Source of the DNA: Sulfurovum indicum
GTDB lineage: Bacteria > Campylobacterota > Campylobacteria > Campylobacterales > Sulfurovaceae
Assembly: GCF_014931715.1 (NCBI RefSeq)
Contig: NZ_CP063164.1
Location: 682,001-746,000 of the forward strand
DNA: 64,000 nucleotides
Direction: 5' to 3'
This document shows positions 55,741 to 62,848 of the stretch, one piece after another (within the stretch, counting starts at the first letter, position 1; each line of letters begins with the position of its first letter). Made by a program: the position numbers and the translations under genes. The notes below the pieces were generated by a model that was not told the origin of the DNA, did not search any database, and saw only the letters and a list, made by a program, of their open reading frames with translations.

Positions 55741-56686
55741 TTCTGAACGCCTAACGCTTAACGCTGAACCCTCACCTCCGGTGATCTTCGGACCAATCTC
55801 CTCCCGCCGTTTCGGCAAATCACTCGGGATCGACCTGAGTCCTTCCAAAAAGCAGTGCAACTTTGACTGTCTCTACTGTGAGCTTGATGCGGCAAAGACG
55901 ATGGCAGGGCAGGATGAAGTCCTGCCTGTTTCGCAGATCGTTAATGCCGTCAAAGAGGGCTTGAGGGAGCATCAGGATATCGACGTACTGACCATCACAG
56001 CAAACGGTGAGCCGACACTCTATCCGCATCTGAATGAACTTATTGACGAGATCAACAAGATCAAGGGTACTACCAAAACCCTCATTCTCTCCAATGCTTC
56101 GACCATCGATGACCCTGACGTGCAGGAAGCGCTTTTGAAGCTTGACGAGGTGAAGCTCTCGCTTGACTGTGCAACACAGAAGTGTCTGAAAAAACTTGAC
56201 CGTTCCCACAGCGGTATCGATGTGGAGAAGATCAAAGCGGGGATGCTGCTGTTCAAAGAGCGTTACAAAGGGCCTCTTGTTATCGAGATCCTGATGGTCA
56301 AGGGGCTTAACGATTCCAAAGAGGAGACAGCGCAGCTTAATGACTATCTGCTCAAACTCCAGCCTGCACGCATCGACATCGGTACCATTGACCGTCCGCC
56401 TGCTTTTGATGTCAAGCCGCTAAGCTATGGGGAGCTTCTTGCCGTCAGCCGTCAGTTCGATGCCTCGCTTCCAGTCTACATCGCTTCACGCAAAAAGGCA
56501 GAGGCGGCCCCTTCAGACTATGGCAGCGATGAGATACTCCAGACCCTCTCCAAGCGTCCATTGACGCAGGAAGATGTAGAAGTTCTGCTGGATGATGCAA
56601 GCCGAGAAAGGTTTGAAACATTGAAAAATGAAGGGAAAATCATACCGGTTGATTCAAATGGCGTGATTTTTTACAAAAAAGCCTGA
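55730..56686 (+). CDS. Radical SAM protein (COG0731-like) with repeat-derived N-terminus
   Basis: A 318-aa radical SAM enzyme with the cluster motif CNFDCLYCE (C-x3-C-x2-C) and FGPISSRRFGKSLGIDLSP, as in the COG0731 group related to wyosine-type tRNA enzymes. The substrate is unknown. The family core starts at about residue 17. The first 16 residues (MPNNSERLTLNAEPSP) are coded by four heptamers, GAACGCC, TAACGCT, TAACGCT, GAACCCT (55745-55772), and the ATG overlaps the stop of the preceding gene remnant. Confidence 0.82.
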   Translation: MPNNSERLTLNAEPSPPVIFGPISSRRFGKSLGIDLSPSKKQCNFDCLYCELDAAKTMAGQDEVLPVSQIVNAVKEGLREHQDIDVLTITANGEPTLYPHLNELIDEINKIKGTTKTLILSNASTIDDPDVQEALLKLDEVKLSLDCATQKCLKKLDRSHSGIDVEKIKAGMLLFKERYKGPLVIEILMVKGLNDSKEETAQLNDYLLKLQPARIDIGTIDRPPAFDVKPLSYGELLAVSRQFDASLPVYIASRKKAEAAPSDYGSDEILQTLSKRPLTQEDVEVLLDDASRERFETLKNEGKIIPVDSNGVIFYKKA

Positions 56687-56693
56687 AAAATCC

Positions 56694-56722
56694 TTGACTT
56701 TAAAGGACTTTTTCTCTATAAT
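56694..56722 (+). promoter_or_regulatory. Sigma70 promoter of the tRNA-Asn pair
   Basis: TTGACT (56694-56699) and TATAAT (56717-56722) are separated by exactly 17 bp, about 32 bp before the first tRNA. It is the best sigma70 promoter in the window. Confidence 0.8.
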
Positions 56723-56753
56723 CTCACTCCACAAAACTTGTGCATTTGACTGA

Positions 56754-56828
56754 TCCGGCATAGCTCAGCGGTAGAGTAGATGACTGTTAATCATTTGGTC
56801 CCAGGTTCGAATCCTGGTGCCGGAGCCA
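56754..56828 (+). tRNA. tRNA-Asn (GTT), copy 1
   Basis: A 75-nt cloverleaf with encoded CCA. The acceptor stem is TCCGGCA/TGCCGGA, the anticodon loop CTGTTAA gives anticodon GTT (Asn), and the T arm contains GGTTCGAATCC. It follows a 17-bp-spaced sigma70 promoter. Confidence 0.96.
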
Positions 56829-56858
56829 CAAATTCAGGTTTTGTTCTTTTTTAACCAT

Positions 56859-56933
56859 TCCGGCATAGCTCAGCGGTAGAGTAGATGACTGTTAATCATT
56901 TGGTCCCAGGTTCGAATCCTGGTGCCGGAGCCA
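56859..56933 (+). tRNA. tRNA-Asn (GTT), copy 2
   Basis: Identical over its whole length to the first tRNA-Asn, 30 bp downstream and surely co-transcribed. The tandem copy is a recent duplication. Copy 2 is followed within 10 bp by the large ATCACT array. Confidence 0.95.
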
Positions 56934-56939
56934 CTTCCA

Positions 56940-57307
56940 AAAAAAACACTAAAAACTATCACTAAGCGAAACGTCTCTATCACTAAAAACTATCACTAAA
57001 AACTATCACTATCACTATCACTATCACTAAAAACCCCCACTATCACTATCACTGCACCACACACATCCTGAACGCTGAACGCTTAACCCTGCGCAAAGCG
57101 CCTCTATCACTATCACTATCACTATCACTAAGCGAAGCGTCTCTATCACTATCACTGCGCCACACACATCCTGAACGCTGAACGCTTAACGCTGAACTCT
57201 GCGCAAAGCGCCTCTATCACTATCACTAAGCGAAGCGTCTCTATCACTATCACTATCAACTATCACTATCACTATCACTAACCCCCCCTCTATCACTAAA
57301 CACTAAA
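56940..57307. repeat. ATCACT/GAACGCT repeat array with a 103-bp duplication
   Basis: About 370 bp without a gene. It is composed of ATCACT hexamers, GAACGCT/TAACGCT heptamers, and the palindromic words GCGCAAAGCGC and AAGCGAAGCGT. A unit of about 103 bp, starting ACTGCACCACACACATCC at 57051, is repeated from 57154. Almost all words are in one orientation. A C7 tract lies at 57282-57288. A -10-like TATAAT (57312-57317) for galE follows. Confidence 0.85.
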
Positions 57308-57359
57308 ATGCTATAATATTAACCAGAGAGATAATTTCTAAAAAGGGGGGGATTGCGTA

Positions 57360-58385
57360 TTGAAAGTTCTGGTAACGGGCGGAGCAGGGTACATCGGGTC
57401 ACACACCTGTGTGGAACTGCTTGAGGAGGGGTATGAGGTTGTGGTCTTTGACAACTTCTGCAACGCTTCTCCCGAGAGCATAAGAAGGGTAGAGGAGATC
57501 ACGGGAAAAGAGCTTGTCACGGTAGAGGGCGACATCCGCAGCCGTGATGATCTGGCGCGCGTATTTGCAGAGCATACGATCGATACGGTCATTCATTTCG
57601 CAGGACTCAAGGCGGTAGGGGAGTCGGTAGAAGATCCGCTTCGCTACTATGAGAACAATGTCTGCGGTACTGTCGTTCTGTGCGAGGCCATGGCAGAGCA
57701 TGGCTGCAAGTCCATTGTCTTCAGCTCTTCGGCCACGGTCTACGGCGACCCGCAGACGACGCCTATCAGAGAAGACTTTCCCCTTTCGGCGACCAACCCT
57801 TACGGCCGAAGCAAACTCTTTGTAGAAGAGATCCTCAGAGACCTCTATATTTCTGATCCTGAATGGAAGATCGTACTGCTTCGCTACTTCAACCCGGTAG
57901 GCGCACATACCTCCGGCCGCATCGGTGAAGACCCCAACGGCATCCCCAACAATCTTATGCCCTTCATCTCCCAGACGGCGGTAGGCAAACGGGAGAAACT
58001 GAGTGTCTTCGGAGATGACTACGATACCCATGACGGTACAGGGGTCAGAGACTACATCCATGTGGTCGATCTTGCCGCAGGACATGTGAAAGCACTGGAG
58101 AAGCTCCCGCAGACCGATGGTGTGCTCACCGTCAATCTCGGTACCGGGCAGGGGTACTCCGTACTCGACATGGTCAAAGCGTTTGAAAAGGTTTCCGGCA
58201 GAAAGATCCCCTATGTCATTGCCCCGAGAAGAAGCGGTGACATCGCCAAATGTTATGCCGATCCGACTTATGCAAAAGAGGTCCTAGGGTGGGAGGCCAA
58301 AAAGGGCATCGAAGAGATGTGCCGGGACAGCTGGCGGTGGCAGAGCCAAAATCCGGACGGCTATTGCAGTGACAGATTGAAGTGA
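57360..58385 (+). CDS. galE: UDP-glucose 4-epimerase
   Basis: Interconverts UDP-Glc and UDP-Gal (or the GlcNAc forms) for surface polysaccharide (341 aa). The NAD-binding start is [21 protein letters not shown]; the catalytic Ser and Tyr-Lys are in [10 protein letters not shown] and NPYGRSK. The start is TTG 57360, and the Shine-Dalgarno region is a G7 tract (57345-57351), so slippage there could change translation. It heads the polysaccharide locus. Confidence 0.95.
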   Translation: MKVLVTGGAGYIGSHTCVELLEEGYEVVVFDNFCNASPESIRRVEEITGKELVTVEGDIRSRDDLARVFAEHTIDTVIHFAGLKAVGESVEDPLRYYENNVCGTVVLCEAMAEHGCKSIVFSSSATVYGDPQTTPIREDFPLSATNPYGRSKLFVEEILRDLYISDPEWKIVLLRYFNPVGAHTSGRIGEDPNGIPNNLMPFISQTAVGKREKLSVFGDDYDTHDGTGVRDYIHVVDLAAGHVKALEKLPQTDGVLTVNLGTGQGYSVLDMVKAFEKVSGRKIPYVIAPRRSGDIAKCYADPTYAKEVLGWEAKKGIEEMCRDSWRWQSQNPDGYCSDRLK

Positions 58386-58393
58386 CAGCAGAA

Positions 58394-58410
58394 TGCTCTT
58401 TTTTTGAGCA
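58394..58410 (+). terminator. Possible short hairpin after galE
   Basis: TGCTC and GAGCA enclose seven T residues, about 10 bp after the galE stop. The T-run is in the loop, so this is at best a weak terminator. A -10 box TATAAT (58442-58447) follows. Confidence 0.3.
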
Positions 58411-58503
58411 CTATATAATGTTGTACAGTTGATCGGTATGGTATAATACAATATTAGCCAAGATCGCAATTGGTTTTATTTATCCTGGGGGGGGAAAGAG
58501 TTT

Positions 58504-59508
58504 ATGTATATAGAGTTTGTATTGATCTTTCTCCTCTCCCTTGTACTGATAAGAGTGGTCAGACACTATGCGCCAAAGGTAGGGCTGATCGATGTTCCAA
58601 ACGGCAGGAGCAGCCATGTCAGCCATACTCCCTGTGGTGCGGGTATAGGGTTTTACCTGGCGGTTGCCGTTGTACTGCCGCTCTTTCATTTTGAGAGTCT
58701 GGCCGCGCATACTTGGAGTCTGCTGGCTGTTTTTCTTGTTTTTCTCATCGGTATACTCGATGACCACCGCGACGCCTCTCCCCGCACCAAGTTCATTGTC
58801 CTTATTGTCAGTACGCTTTTTCTCTCTTTTGACGGTCTGGTGATTGATGATATCGGTACTTTTTTCGGTCAGCCTGTTGCTTTTGGCTGGTTTTCCCTCT
58901 CTTTCACACTGTTCGCCGTTGCGGGTTTCACCAATGCGCTTAACCTTATAGACGGTCTGGACGGTCTGGCAGCGACAGTGAGCATCGTGATACTGGGAAC
59001 ATTCTTTATCGTGGGGTATCAGCACGATGACACCTTCATGATGATCCTTTCAATGGCATTCATCGCTGCACTTTTGGCATTTCTGGTTTTCAACTGGCAT
59101 CCTGCCTCCATTTTCATGGGAGACAGCGGTTCTCTGACCCTGGGATTTGTCATCTCTCTGCTGGCGATCAGGTCGCTGGAGTATCTGCCCACGGTCAGCG
59201 TCCTCTTCATCGCGGCACTGCCCATTCTCGATACGCTCATCGTTATGATCCGCCGCAAGCTCAGCGGACGTCCGGTCTTCTCTGCGGACAGATGTCATAT
59301 GCACCATATACTGAGACACTTTTTTGCCGAAGATACACGAAGAACAGTACTCTTCCTGGGCATACTCCAGGCCATCTACTCCATCACAGGACTGCAGCTT
59401 GACAAAGAGATGGACGAAGGCTATCTCCTGATCCTCTTCATTCTTAATCTCGTACTGCTTTACCTTTCACTCGGAGCCATGATCAGACGCCAGAAGAGGA
59501 AGTGCTGA
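58504..59508 (+). CDS. WecA/WbpL-like polyprenyl-phosphate sugar-1-P transferase
   Basis: A polytopic enzyme (334 aa, about ten membrane segments) of the MraY/WecA family. It starts polysaccharide synthesis by placing a sugar-1-phosphate on undecaprenyl phosphate. Motifs are NALNLIDGLDGLA, FNWHPASIFMGDSGSLTLGF and DRCHMHHILRHF (the HxHH-type cytoplasmic loop of GlcNAc-type enzymes). A G8 tract (58487-58494) lies 9 bp before the ATG, in place of a normal Shine-Dalgarno. Confidence 0.88.
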   Translation: MYIEFVLIFLLSLVLIRVVRHYAPKVGLIDVPNGRSSHVSHTPCGAGIGFYLAVAVVLPLFHFESLAAHTWSLLAVFLVFLIGILDDHRDASPRTKFIVLIVSTLFLSFDGLVIDDIGTFFGQPVAFGWFSLSFTLFAVAGFTNALNLIDGLDGLAATVSIVILGTFFIVGYQHDDTFMMILSMAFIAALLAFLVFNWHPASIFMGDSGSLTLGFVISLLAIRSLEYLPTVSVLFIAALPILDTLIVMIRRKLSGRPVFSADRCHMHHILRHFFAEDTRRTVLFLGILQAIYSITGLQLDKEMDEGYLLILFILNLVLLYLSLGAMIRRQKRKC

Positions 59509-59516
59509 AGTGGGTA

Positions 59517-59563
59517 AATGGGAAGATGAGTGAATGTGTGGATGTGTGGATGTATGAATAAGG
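59517..59563. repeat. Octamer array, left arm of four-helix-bundle unit 2
   Basis: Six octamers in a row, AATGGGAA, GATGAGTG, AATGTGTG, GATGTGTG, GATGTATG, AATAAGG(A), ending in the AAGGAGGAG Shine-Dalgarno of the next gene. The right arm with the same period, inverted, begins inside the following dehydrogenase gene. Confidence 0.8.
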
Positions 59564-59575
59564 AGGAGATATTGA

Positions 59576-59950
59576 ATGGTGACGCATAAAGATCTTGATG
59601 TTTGGAAACTTTCTATTGCCCTTGTGAAAGATATATATATGTTAACTGAGATGTTCCCACCGCAGGAACAGTATGGTTTGACAAATCAGTTAAGACGGGC
59701 TTCCGTTTCAGTTCCAAGTAATATAGCAGAGGGGTCAGCACGAAACAGTTTAAAAGAGTTTATCCAGTTCTGTTATATCTCTTTGGGTTCTCTTTCAGAA
59801 ATCGAAACACAAACGATTATTGCCTGTGAATTAGATTTTGTAAACAGAGAACATTCCGATAAAATACTAAAACAAATTGAAATAATAAGAAAAAAACTTT
59901 TGAACTTTATCAAACATCTCAAAATAAAAGGTACAAACAATGCCAGATAA
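59576..59950 (+). CDS. Four-helix-bundle protein (23S IVS / S23 family), copy 2
   Basis: A 124-aa paralogue of copy 1, with KDLDVWKLSIALVKDIYMLTEMFP, ASVSVPSNIAEGSARNSLKEFIQF and YISLGSLSEIETQTII. AAGGAGGAG stands about 10 bp before the ATG. The stop codon is inside ATGCCAGATAA, whose ATG opens the next gene, the same junction as at 55730. It is AT-richer than the sugar genes around it. It is flanked by octamer arrays in opposite orientation. Confidence 0.9.
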   Translation: MVTHKDLDVWKLSIALVKDIYMLTEMFPPQEQYGLTNQLRRASVSVPSNIAEGSARNSLKEFIQFCYISLGSLSEIETQTIIACELDFVNREHSDKILKQIEIIRKKLLNFIKHLKIKGTNNAR

Positions 59951-61298
59951 CCCATTGACACATTCTTCCATCCACTCATCTACCGATCACAAGATCGCTA
60001 TCATCGGCCTTGGCTATGTCGGTCTGCCGTTGGCGCATGCATTCAGTGAAAAGTATGAGGTTGTTGGTTTTGATATTAACGGGGAACGGATTGAAGAACT
60101 GAACAGAGGGTATGATCGTACGCTGGAGCTTGATGACACTCAGATGAAAGAAGCATTGGAAAATGGTATGAAGTTCACTACCGATCTGGATGAGATAGCA
60201 GACTGCAACATCTACATCGTGACGGTTCCCACTCCTATAGACAGTTCCAATCGTCCCGACCTTACACCGCTTATCAAAGCTTCCGAAAGTGTAGGAAAGG
60301 TGCTAAAAAAAGACGATATCGTCATCTATGAATCGACGGTCTATCCAGGCGTAACAGAAGAGGTTTGTGTTCCTGTACTCGAAAAGGTCTCCGGCCTCAA
60401 ATATATCAGTACCGAAACACTATCCACTATCCACTATCCACTATCTACTGAACTCAAAGGGTTCTACTGTGGATACAGTCCTGAACGTATCAACCCGGGT
60501 GACAAGGAGCATACGGTTACAAAGATCCTCAAAGTCACTGCTGGTTCTACGCCTGAGATCGCCAAGGTAGTGGATGATCTTTATGCAAGCATTATTACGG
60601 CAGGAACCCATCTTGCTTCCTCCATCAAGGTGGCAGAGGCGTCAAAGGTCATTGAAAACACCCAGAGAGATGTCAACATCGCCCTGATCAACGAACTGGC
60701 ACTCATTTTCGATACGATGGGCATCGATACCATGGAGGTCATAGAGGCGGCAGCGACCAAATGGAATTTCATCAAACTCACTCCCGGTCTGGTAGGCGGT
60801 CACTGCATCGGTGTGGATCCTTACTACCTGACACACAAAGCACAGGAGCTTGGCTACAAGCCAAACCTTATTTTGGGGGCGAGACAGATCAACAACGGCA
60901 TGAGCAAATATATTGCTGAGCGTACCATCAAAGAGATGATAAGTCATGACAAGAAGATCAAAAATGCCAATGTACTGGTCATGGGTCTCACCTTTAAAGA
61001 GGATTGTCCGGATATCAGAAACTCCAAAGTTTTTGACATTATCGATGAGTTGCACGACTATGGCTGCCGCATCGATGCTTACGATCCGTGGATCGAAGAG
61101 AAAGAGGTAGATCAGAAGAATTTCACGTTCATCACAGATCCGTTTAAAAGAGATAAAAAGTATGATGCAGTCATTGTCGCTGTAGGACATAAAGTGTTTA
61201 AAGAGCTCGATAGAAGCCAGTATGAGACTGTCAGTACAGGTGAACCGGTGCTCATAGACATCAAGGGGATCATTAAAGATCCTACGTGGAGATTGTAG
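59940..61298 (+). CDS. UDP-sugar (UDP-GlcNAc/ManNAc-type) 6-dehydrogenase
   Basis: An NAD-dependent nucleotide-sugar dehydrogenase (452 aa) of the TviB/WecC group. It has the Rossmann start KIAIIGLGYVGLPLA, GYSPERINPGDKEH, and the active Cys in GGHCIGVDPYYL. Two parts are repeat-derived. Residues 1-17 (MPDNPLTHSSIHSSTDH) come from octamers at 59958-59989. A loop after VSGLKY (about residues 158-176, STETLSTIHYPLSTELKG) is coded by four CACTATC heptamers (60418-60445). The exact sugar is not certain. Confidence 0.88.
   Translation: MPDNPLTHSSIHSSTDHKIAIIGLGYVGLPLAHAFSEKYEVVGFDINGERIEELNRGYDRTLELDDTQMKEALENGMKFTTDLDEIADCNIYIVTVPTPIDSSNRPDLTPLIKASESVGKVLKKDDIVIYESTVYPGVTEEVCVPVLEKVSGLKYISTETLSTIHYPLSTELKGFYCGYSPERINPGDKEHTVTKILKVTAGSTPEIAKVVDDLYASIITAGTHLASSIKVAEASKVIENTQRDVNIALINELALIFDTMGIDTMEVIEAAATKWNFIKLTPGLVGGHCIGVDPYYLTHKAQELGYKPNLILGARQINNGMSKYIAERTIKEMISHDKKIKNANVLVMGLTFKEDCPDIRNSKVFDIIDELHDYGCRIDAYDPWIEEKEVDQKNFTFITDPFKRDKKYDAVIVAVGHKVFKELDRSQYETVSTGEPVLIDIKGIIKDPTWRL
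59958..59989. repeat. Octamer array, right arm of unit 2, in frame
   Basis: ACACATTC, TTCCATCC, ACTCATCT and ACCGATCA: four octamers whose reverse complements match the words of the left arm (GATGAGTG, GGATG, AATGTGT). They code for the N-terminal extension of the dehydrogenase. Confidence 0.75.
60418..60450. repeat. CACTATC heptamer array inside the dehydrogenase gene
   Basis: Four exact CACTATC heptamers followed by TACTG. They encode STIHYPLST in a loop just before the conserved GYSPERINPGDKEH motif, where family members normally have only a few residues. Confidence 0.8.
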
Positions 61299-61301
61299 CA
61301 G

Positions 61302-62798
61302 ATGACCAATATCATTCTATGCGGAGGAAACGGTACACGTTTGTGGCCGCTCAGTCGTACGCTGATGCCGAAGCAGTTTGTTAAACTTTTTGAGGAAGAG
61401 TCTCTTTTCCAAAAGACTGTTATTCGTAACGAGAAAGTCTGCGACAGTCAATTCATCGTATCCAATGCTGAGCAGTATTTTTTAGCAGTAGACCAACTTG
61501 AAGAGCTTACTCATAACTCAACATCCAATACTCGGCATTCAACACAATATCTTTTGGAGCCCGTCGGGCGCAATACAGCTCCTGCCATCGCATTGGCCTG
61601 TTTGGCACTTGATCCTGAAGAGACACTCCTTGTCACTCCGTCAGATCATCTCATCAAAGATGAAAAAGCCTATCTTGAAGCTGTAGAAAAAGCAAAGTAT
61701 CTTGCAGAAAAGGACAACCTTGTAACATTCGGTATTACTCCGCAATATCCGGAAACAGGGTTTGGGTATATTGAGGCGATTGCTTCAGTGATAGTTGAGA
61801 GTGATAGTGATAGTGGGATGGATGTTATTCATTTTCATGAAAAACCGGATCAACAAACGGCACAGCAATATATTAATAAGAACCAAGAGGATCAATCACT
61901 ATCACAATCCACTATCACTAAATTCTTCTGGAACAGCGGAATGTTCTGCTTCAAAGCAGGTATCTTTTTGGAAGAGCTGGAAAAATACGCCCCGGAGATC
62001 TATACAGCATCATTAAAAGCATTCCAAAATGCTAAACAAGAGGCCGTAATACGTATTCATCATGAAGAGATGATGAATATTCCATCCGAGTCGATCGATT
62101 ATGCTGTCATGGAAAAAAGCGACAGGGTAAAGGTCGTTCCCGCAGACATTGACTGGAGCGATCTTGGAAGCTTCGATGCACTTTACGAAGAATTGCCGAA
62201 AGATGAAAATAGTAATTCGTCATTAGTGCTTAGTGATTCGAAAAAAGAACATAAGGCTAATGACCAATTACCAATTACCAATCATGCAACAGGTAATTTG
62301 ATCATTTCGGAGAAACAAGTTGCCGTTGTCGATGTAGATGACCTTATCATCATCGACACTGCAGATGCCTTGCTCATCTCAAAAAAAGGATCTTCCCAAA
62401 AGGTCAAGGAGGTTGTTAAAACGCTTAAAGAGAGAAACTCTGAACTGCCAAACATTCATGTGACTGCACACAGACCATGGGGTACCTATACCATACTCGA
62501 TGAATCAAATGGCTACAAGGTCAAACGTATCGTTGTTAAACCCGGGAAACGTCTCTCTTTGCAAAAACACTATCACCGTTCAGAACACTGGGTTGTTGTA
62601 AGTGGTACGGCCATAGTAACCCAGGGAACGGAAACGTATGCCGTCAGGGCCAACGAATCCACCTATATTCCCATCGGAGAGATACACCGCCTTGAGAATG
62701 TCGGGAAGATTCCGCTGGTAATGATAGAGGCACAGGTAGGTGAGTATGTGGGGGAAGATGACATCGTTCGGATGGAGGATGACTTTAAGAGAGCATAG
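61302..62798 (+). CDS. manC: Mannose-1-P guanylyltransferase / mannose-6-P isomerase
   Basis: A bifunctional enzyme that makes GDP-mannose, the substrate of Gmd (498 aa). The pyrophosphorylase part has LCGGNGTRLWPLSRTLMPKQF, EPVGRNTAPAIALA and YWNSGMF-type FFWNSGMF; the C-terminal cupin has YHRSEHWVVVSGTA. Compared with other ManC proteins, four loops carry extra residues coded by short-word repeats: 61516-61543, 61787-61817, 61895-61920 and 62211-62284. None touches a catalytic motif. It lies 3 bp after the dehydrogenase gene. Confidence 0.93.
   Translation: MTNIILCGGNGTRLWPLSRTLMPKQFVKLFEEESLFQKTVIRNEKVCDSQFIVSNAEQYFLAVDQLEELTHNSTSNTRHSTQYLLEPVGRNTAPAIALACLALDPEETLLVTPSDHLIKDEKAYLEAVEKAKYLAEKDNLVTFGITPQYPETGFGYIEAIASVIVESDSDSGMDVIHFHEKPDQQTAQQYINKNQEDQSLSQSTITKFFWNSGMFCFKAGIFLEELEKYAPEIYTASLKAFQNAKQEAVIRIHHEEMMNIPSESIDYAVMEKSDRVKVVPADIDWSDLGSFDALYEELPKDENSNSSLVLSDSKKEHKANDQLPITNHATGNLIISEKQVAVVDVDDLIIIDTADALLISKKGSSQKVKEVVKTLKERNSELPNIHVTAHRPWGTYTILDESNGYKVKRIVVKPGKRLSLQKHYHRSEHWVVVSGTAIVTQGTETYAVRANESTYIPIGEIHRLENVGKIPLVMIEAQVGEYVGEDDIVRMEDDFKRA
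61516..61543. repeat. Heptamer array inside manC (first insert)
   Basis: ACTCAAC, ATCCAAT, ACTCGGC and ATTCAAC: four related heptamers, 28 bp. They code for THNSTSNTRHSTQY just before the conserved LLEPVGRNTAPA motif. Confidence 0.65.
61787..61920. repeat. Inverted hexamer arms inside manC (second and third inserts)
   Basis: AGTGAT words at 61787-61817 (coding VIVESDSDSG) and ATCACT words at 61895-61920 (coding QSLSQSTITK) face each other about 77 bp apart. The arms are the same hexamer as in the array around 55-57 kb, in opposite orientation, so the mRNA can form a hairpin within the coding sequence. Confidence 0.78.
62211..62284. repeat. Inverted heptamer arms inside manC (fourth insert)
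   Basis: The left arm is AGTAATT, CGTCATT, AGTGCTT, AGTGATT. The right arm is TAATGACC, AATTACC, AATTACC, whose complement (GGTAATT, GGTCATTA) mirrors the left. They code for NSSLVLSDSKKEHKANDQLPITNH in a variable loop between the transferase and the downstream beta part. Confidence 0.68.
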
Positions 62799-62834
62799 TG
62801 TTAAGGGGTATGAGCTAAGGGCTGCGTGTTACGA
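62799..62834. repeat. Heptamer array, left arm of four-helix-bundle unit 3
   Basis: GTTAAGG, GGTATGA, GCTAAGG, GCTGCGT, GTTACGA: five heptamers between manC and the next gene. The word GTGTTACG recurs in inverted form (CGTAACAC) after that gene. Confidence 0.7.
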
Positions 62835-62848
62835 CAAAGGAATGAAAG

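Noticed and set aside
49371-57307. CRISPR array
   Set aside because: The word arrays have no uniform repeat with unique spacers of even length, the units are 6-8 bp and degenerate, and no cas gene is present.
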